A DNA stretch of 9,771 nt from Verrucomicrobiota bacterium (GTDB lineage Bacteria > Verrucomicrobiota > Verrucomicrobiia > Verrucomicrobiales > Verrucomicrobiaceae), in NCBI GenBank assembly GCA_021413535.1, contig JAIOQF010000212.1, positions 1 to 9,771 of the forward strand, given 5' to 3'. How positions within the stretch are numbered: position 1 is the first letter of the stretch; the number at the start of each line of letters is the position of its first letter. Shown here piece by piece: positions 6,485 to 9,771 of the stretch. Below the pieces are notes generated by a model that ran no database searches, had not been told where the DNA came from, and saw nothing but the letters and a program-made list of their open reading frames with translations. A program made the translations under genes and the position numbers.

Positions 6485-8485
6485 ATGAAGACAAACTGTA
6501 GCCACGCTCTCCCGCTTCTTCTCTCCCTGACGGGGCTGTTGTATTTGGTGCCAGTTTTGCCGGCTCAGTTGGTGAACGACGCGGGGCAGGTTTTTCCTGA
6601 TGTCAAAATATCGCACCGAGTTCATGGCAAGGAAATCGCGGGAGCGCTGGGCAGCCGGCTTTCTGAGGTGGCGCGTTTTTACAAGCGCAGTGAAGCTGAC
6701 CTGCGCAGTCTCTGTGAAAAGTCGCCATCGCTGCACGTGGGTCGCTCGGGTCATCTGCATTATGTCTGCCAAGGGCTGGTGGCTCCAGCGGGGGCGCTGA
6801 CGGCGAGCGCGCCGACAGCCAACGCCGCTGCCGCTCCGTTTCCACTGAGCCAGACTTTTCTCCTTCACAGCCGCCCCGGTGCACAGCGGGTGATTTATCT
6901 CGACTTTGATGGCAACACGACAAAGGGAACCTATTGGAACAGCGACAACAATGTGGCCAGCATCGTCACTCCGCCCTATGACACGGATGGTAATGCCGCA
7001 GTCTTCGGCAACACGGAGCTGGCCAATATCCAGGAGATCTGGCAGCGGGTGGCGGAAGATTATGCGCCCTTTGAAGTGGACGTGACGACGCAAGATCCCG
7101 GACTGGAAGCGATCCGCAAGACCAGCAGCACCGATCAGTTCTATGGCATTCGCGTCTGCATTGGCGGCAGCAGTGATGACTGGTATGGTGGCGGCGCGGG
7201 CGGAGTGACTTATATGACATCATTCGGCTGGGACATCGACACGCCGGCATTTGTTTTTCCGAAAGACTTGGGCAGTAGCAATGCAAAATATATTAGCGAG
7301 GCCATCGCGCATGAAGTTGGTCATGGATTCGGGCTGGATCACGACGGGCAGACTAACGGCACGGAATATTACGATGGTCACGGCAACTGGGCGCCAATCA
7401 TGGGCGGGAGCTATGACCGCGCGATCGTGCAGTGGAGCAAGGGTGAGTATCCACTGGCGAACAACAAGGAGGATGATTTGGCGATCATCGCGAAAATGGC
7501 ACCGTTCCGCGCCGATCAGAATGGCAATGACATCTTGCATGCGACGATGCTCACTGGAACATCTTTCAACGCCAGCGGCATCATCGAGCAGCGCACCGAT
7601 GCGGACTTGTTCGGTTTCACCACGGGGGCGGGCAGCATTACTTTTACCGTCACGGGTGCGACACCATCGCCGAATCTTAACGCGCAGCTTTCGCTGTATG
7701 ACGGATCGGGAAATTTGGTGACCTCTGTGAATCCGGGTGCGAATCTCGGGGCGACCCTGACGACGACGGTGAAGCAGGGCACATATTATATTGCCGTGGA
7801 TGGCGTGGGTTTCGGCACGACGAGCACAGGCTTCAACGACTACGGCAGCATCGGGCAATATTCGCTGAAGGGCACTGTGGTGTCATCGACCGGCACTCCG
7901 CCTGTTGCCGTGGCCACGAGTTCCACACCGCTGAGCGGCGTGGCACCAGCGACGGTGTATTTTTCCAGCGCTGGCAGTGCTGACCCTGATGGCAGCATAG
8001 TAAAATACGACTGGGATTTCGGCGATGGCACCACCTCCACCTTGCCGAATCCGGCTCATGTTTATACGGCGGCAGGCACTTACACAGCGTCGCTGGTCGT
8101 TTATGACAATACGGGGCTTTCAGCTTCGACGAGCGTCACGTTGACGGTGACACCGCCCGTTACGGCGAAGTCGCTGCATGTGGCCGAAATCAAGATGAGT
8201 CTTTACCGCTCCCGATGGTATGGCTACTACGCTGGGGCCAGAGTCATCGTCAGGAATCAAGCCGGCGTGATTGTTCCCGGGGCCACGGTTACAGGCAAAT
8301 GGTCAGGATTGACGCTTAACAGCGCTTCGGGCAAGACGGACTCGACGGGTGTCATCACGCTATGGTCTAATTACTATTTCGGCAGAGGGACTTTCACCTT
8401 CACGGTCACCGGCATCACACTCACGGGTTATAGTTATGCACCGTCACAGAATGTGAAGACGCAGGGCTCTGTGACCGCGTTTTGA
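6485..8485 (+). CDS. secreted metzincin-type zinc metalloprotease with PPC-like, PKD and C-terminal Ig-like domains
   Basis: This 666-residue protein has an N-terminal signal peptide (cut near LPAQ, residue 28). Residues 30-120 form a probable propeptide and Ala-rich linker. The catalytic region is about 130-345: HEVGHGFGLDH at 276-286 is the metzincin zinc site HExxHxxGxxH (ligands H276, H280, H286; base E277), and APIMGG with M306 is a good Met-turn candidate. Residues 348-465 resemble a bacterial pre-peptidase C-terminal (PPC) beta-sandwich (DADLFGFTTGAG, then QGTYYIAVDG). Residues 472-557 are a PKD domain with KYDWDFGDG at 507-515 and HVYTAAGTY. Residues 562-666 form another beta-rich, Big/Ig-like module with PGATVTGKW at 598-606. 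No PEP-CTERM, LPxTG or typical type IX sorting tail is seen. The exact peptidase family is unresolved. A strong promoter and candidate operator precede it. Confidence 0.9.
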   Translation: MKTNCSHALPLLLSLTGLLYLVPVLPAQLVNDAGQVFPDVKISHRVHGKEIAGALGSRLSEVARFYKRSEADLRSLCEKSPSLHVGRSGHLHYVCQGLVAPAGALTASAPTANAAAAPFPLSQTFLLHSRPGAQRVIYLDFDGNTTKGTYWNSDNNVASIVTPPYDTDGNAAVFGNTELANIQEIWQRVAEDYAPFEVDVTTQDPGLEAIRKTSSTDQFYGIRVCIGGSSDDWYGGGAGGVTYMTSFGWDIDTPAFVFPKDLGSSNAKYISEAIAHEVGHGFGLDHDGQTNGTEYYDGHGNWAPIMGGSYDRAIVQWSKGEYPLANNKEDDLAIIAKMAPFRADQNGNDILHATMLTGTSFNASGIIEQRTDADLFGFTTGAGSITFTVTGATPSPNLNAQLSLYDGSGNLVTSVNPGANLGATLTTTVKQGTYYIAVDGVGFGTTSTGFNDYGSIGQYSLKGTVVSSTGTPPVAVATSSTPLSGVAPATVYFSSAGSADPDGSIVKYDWDFGDGTTSTLPNPAHVYTAAGTYTASLVVYDNTGLSASTSVTLTVTPPVTAKSLHVAEIKMSLYRSRWYGYYAGARVIVRNQAGVIVPGATVTGKWSGLTLNSASGKTDSTGVITLWSNYYFGRGTFTFTVTGITLTGYSYAPSQNVKTQGSVTAF

Positions 8486-8539
8486 TGGACTGGGCAGAGT
8501 TCGGGGTGGATCGCGAGTTTTCAACGCGCGGTCACGATC

Positions 8540-8567
8540 GCTGTCGAATGCACCACCATTCGATAGC
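8540..8567 (+). promoter_or_regulatory. 11-bp stem-loop directly before the YpmS-like start codon
   Basis: The arms GCTGTCGAATG (8540-8550) and CATTCGATAGC (8557-8567) pair over 11 positions with one G-U pair, around the 6-nt loop CACCAC. The 3' arm ends 3 nt before the ATG at 8571, so in mRNA the hairpin would occupy the ribosome-loading region. It has no T-tract and is therefore unlikely to be an intrinsic terminator for the protease gene. It may gate translation or be an operator. The rest of the gap (8486-8539) shows no convincing promoter. Confidence 0.6.
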
Positions 8568-8570
8568 CTT

Positions 8571-9146
8571 ATGAAAAGAAAACTCCTCATTGCTGCCTGT
8601 GTGATCTTCGGCATTACGGGCATCGCCGCCGCTTCCGCCGCCTATTGGTATCATCACAATTTCCAGGCCGCGCCCTTCAAGCCCGTGCAGCTATCGCCGG
8701 TGGAACAGCAGGCATTGGAGAAAAAATTGCAGGTTCCAGCTGCGGCTGCTGATCCGGCGAAGAGCATCGTGCTTAGCGAGCGTGAGATCAACGGCTGGCT
8801 CCAGGAACAGGGACTGGGAGAACATCTCAAGGTCAGCATCGGCAGCAGCGGCATCACTGTCAGCGCCTTGCTGCCGGTCGATGGTGAAGTGCCGTTCATC
8901 GGTGGAAAGACGGTGCGCTTCAAGATCGCGCTGAATGCCCAGCTCGATGCGAAACATCATCTGGCGCTCCAGATCTCGAATGTTGCCGTGGGCGGCATAT
9001 CACCACCGAATGCCTGGCTCGGCGGAATCAAGGGACAAGATCTGCTGGCGGATGCGGAGCTCGATCCGACAGCGAAAGCCTTCGTAGCTGGCATCAAATC
9101 GGTTGAGTTCAGCTCCGGTGAAATCCGGGTGCAGCTCAATGAATAA
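8571..9146 (+). CDS. membrane-anchored YpmS/DUF2140-like protein
   Basis: The protein has 191 residues. An N-terminal basic MKRKLL plus hydrophobic stretch (4-25) is a signal anchor or uncleaved signal, placing the rest outside the cytoplasmic membrane. Residues 40-60 are helical and Ala-rich. LSEREINGWL at 68-77 resembles the LTE-x-E-(L/I)N-x-LL motif of YpmS (DUF2140) proteins, and it is followed by alternating beta strands: LKVSIGSSGITVSALLPV at 86-103, VRFKIALNAQL at 115-125, and LALQISNVAVGGI at 131-143, ending IRVQLNE. This beta-rich pattern, resembling lipid-binding or tubular folds, fits the family as I remember it; the molecular function is unknown. It lies 85 bp after the protease gene on the same strand. 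Codon use is like that of its neighbours. Confidence 0.65.
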   Translation: MKRKLLIAACVIFGITGIAAASAAYWYHHNFQAAPFKPVQLSPVEQQALEKKLQVPAAAADPAKSIVLSEREINGWLQEQGLGEHLKVSIGSSGITVSALLPVDGEVPFIGGKTVRFKIALNAQLDAKHHLALQISNVAVGGISPPNAWLGGIKGQDLLADAELDPTAKAFVAGIKSVEFSSGEIRVQLNE

Positions 9147-9176
9147 ATGGGCGATGATCCCCCATTTATTTGGGGG
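9142..9176 (+). terminator. overlapping alternative hairpins at the end of the YpmS-like gene, possible terminator
   Basis: Two hairpins share one arm. Hairpin A pairs AATAAATGGG (9142-9151, containing the gene's TAA stop) with CCCATTTATT (9161-9170), 10 perfect bp with a 9-nt loop. Hairpin B pairs CCCCCA (9159-9164) with TGGGGG (9171-9176), 6 bp with a 6-nt loop. They cannot form together. No T-run follows either, so a classic intrinsic terminator is not shown; the structure could end the transcript weakly, protect a 3' end, or act as a switch. Confidence 0.45.
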
Positions 9177-9216
9177 TATACAGCCGCGCTTCGTATCCCT
9201 GTGATGATAATTGTTC

Positions 9217-9272
9217 AAAAAAAACTGAAAAAAGTTAGATTTTGACTTGCCAGAGTTTTTCTTTGGGTTAGT
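9217..9272 (+). promoter_or_regulatory. probable promoter region of the outer-membrane barrel gene with phased A-tracts
   Basis: An A8 run (9217-9224), an A6 run (9228-9233) and a T4 run (9240-9243) are centred about 10-11 bp apart, which is in helical phase and typical of bent DNA or an UP element. TTGACT at 9242-9247 or TTGCCA at 9247-9252 could serve as -35, with only a weak -10 near 9268-9274 (TTAGTCT). An isolated GATAAT at 9206-9211 is an alternative -10 and would give a longer leader. The gene's biased codon use fits strong expression. The exact start site is uncertain. Confidence 0.45.
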
Positions 9273-9294
9273 CTGGGACTTCAACCAACCCAAA
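9262..9294 (+). promoter_or_regulatory. inverted repeat before the outer-membrane barrel start codon
   Basis: TTTGGGTT (9262-9269) is complementary to AACCCAAA (9287-9294), and two further pairs (G9271-C9285, T9272-A9284) extend the stem after one mismatch; the loop is 11 nt. The 3' arm ends 5 nt before the ATG. If transcription starts upstream of 9262 this is an mRNA hairpin; if it starts near 9277 the dyad is a DNA site overlapping the weak -10 instead. Confidence 0.5.
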
Positions 9295-9299
9295 TACTC

Positions 9300-9771
9300 A
9301 TGAAAAAAATCGCATCACTCCTTATGACCATCGCGCTGGCTTCCAGCGCTTTCGCAGGCGCCCCTTCCTACTCCGGCAAGGGCGGCAAAGTTGTCACTCC
9401 TCCAGCTCCTAGCTGTGACTGGTTCGCTCCGGGCCTTAAAGTAGGTGCCTTTGGTGGTGCCTACCTCCAGTCGAGCGGCAATGACGACTCCCTCGGCGGC
9501 GGCGTTCTGGCAGAATACTTCTTCACCGAAAACTTCGGCCTTGAAGGCAGCTCCAGCGCTTACGCCACTGACAAGACCCACTGGCAGTTTGACCTGAACT
9601 TGGTTGCTCGTCTTCCTATGAAGAACAGCTGCTGGGCTCCTTACGTCATGGCTGGCGGCGGATTCTTCACGAATTCCGAAACCGAGTGGACCTGGCAGGT
9701 TGGTGCTGGCGTTGACGTTCATCTTACCGGCAAGATGGGCCTCTTCGCTGACGGCGCCTGGCACTTCGGCG
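9300..9771 (+). CDS. outer-membrane beta-barrel protein, 3' end beyond the window
   Basis: The frame opens at ATG 9300 and is still open at the window end, giving 157 residues. MKKIASLLMTIALASSAFA is a clear signal peptide (cut before GAPSYSGKGG). The mature part shows short amphipathic strands with aromatic girdles and Gly-rich turns typical of small OmpA/OmpW-type barrels: GLKVGAFGGAYLQ, GGGVLAEYFFTENFGLEGSSS, WQFDLNLVARLPM, YVMAGGGFF, WQVGAGVDVHLTGKMGLFADG, each an outward or turn segment. The phrases FFTENFGLEG and KMGLFADG are common in opacity-type barrel porins. Codons favour GCT, GGT, AAC and CTT-type choices more than neighbouring genes, which suggests high expression. Two cysteines, C39 and C111, are visible. 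The exact family cannot be fixed without the C terminus. Confidence 0.8.
   Translation, partial: MKKIASLLMTIALASSAFAGAPSYSGKGGKVVTPPAPSCDWFAPGLKVGAFGGAYLQSSGNDDSLGGGVLAEYFFTENFGLEGSSSAYATDKTHWQFDLNLVARLPMKNSCWAPYVMAGGGFFTNSETEWTWQVGAGVDVHLTGKMGLFADGAWHFG

Noticed and set aside
6458..7093. 211-codon minus-strand frame opposite the metalloprotease
   Set aside because: Antisense to the signal peptide, propeptide and catalytic region; no domain visible.
8511..8539. GATCG/CGATC repeat as a terminator of the protease gene
   Set aside because: A 5-bp stem over a long loop with no T-tract is within chance expectation.
9315..9764. 149-codon minus-strand frame at the window end
   Set aside because: Antisense to the plus-strand barrel protein, which has a clear signal peptide and strand pattern.

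Overview
The window looks like chromosomal DNA of a moderately GC-rich Gram-negative bacterium. Verrucomicrobiota is my best guess, an inference from protein style: a PQQ-like beta-propeller, a Dabb lipoprotein, a PKD-domain metzincin, a small outer-membrane barrel, and a dnaG-rpoD pair whose RpoD carries a basic N-terminal extension. No rRNA, tRNA, CRISPR array, complete insertion sequence or phage gene is visible. None of the nine start codons is preceded by a recognisable Shine-Dalgarno sequence.

Layout. (1) Positions 1-1147: a minus-strand secreted beta-propeller gene that appears to lack its 3' end, next to a possible scrap of IS3-type transposase at the window edge. (2) 1170-2054: a divergent plus-strand pair, a Dabb-domain lipoprotein and a four-helix membrane protein 21 bp apart. 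(3) 6226-2074, minus strand: a likely three-gene operon of YkgJ-like cysteine-cluster protein, primase dnaG and primary sigma factor rpoD. dnaG and rpoD overlap by 4 bp (ATGA), and the dnaG leader holds a heptamer tandem repeat. (4) 6426-9771, plus strand: three envelope or secreted proteins, a metzincin protease with PPC-like and PKD domains, a membrane-anchored YpmS-like protein, and a C-terminally cut outer-membrane barrel. Each of these three has an inverted repeat ending 2-5 nt before its start codon.

How the genes fit together. dnaG and rpoD are the core of the macromolecular synthesis operon known from many bacteria; here rpsU is absent and a YkgJ-like gene sits upstream. The other genes concern the cell envelope or secretion, and nothing in the sequence ties them into one pathway. 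I found no convincing new multi-gene system. The most interesting signals are the two AT-hook-like motifs in RpoD, the heptamer array in the dnaG leader, the nested palindromes on the strong protease promoter, the hairpins ahead of start codons, and the truncated beta-propeller gene.
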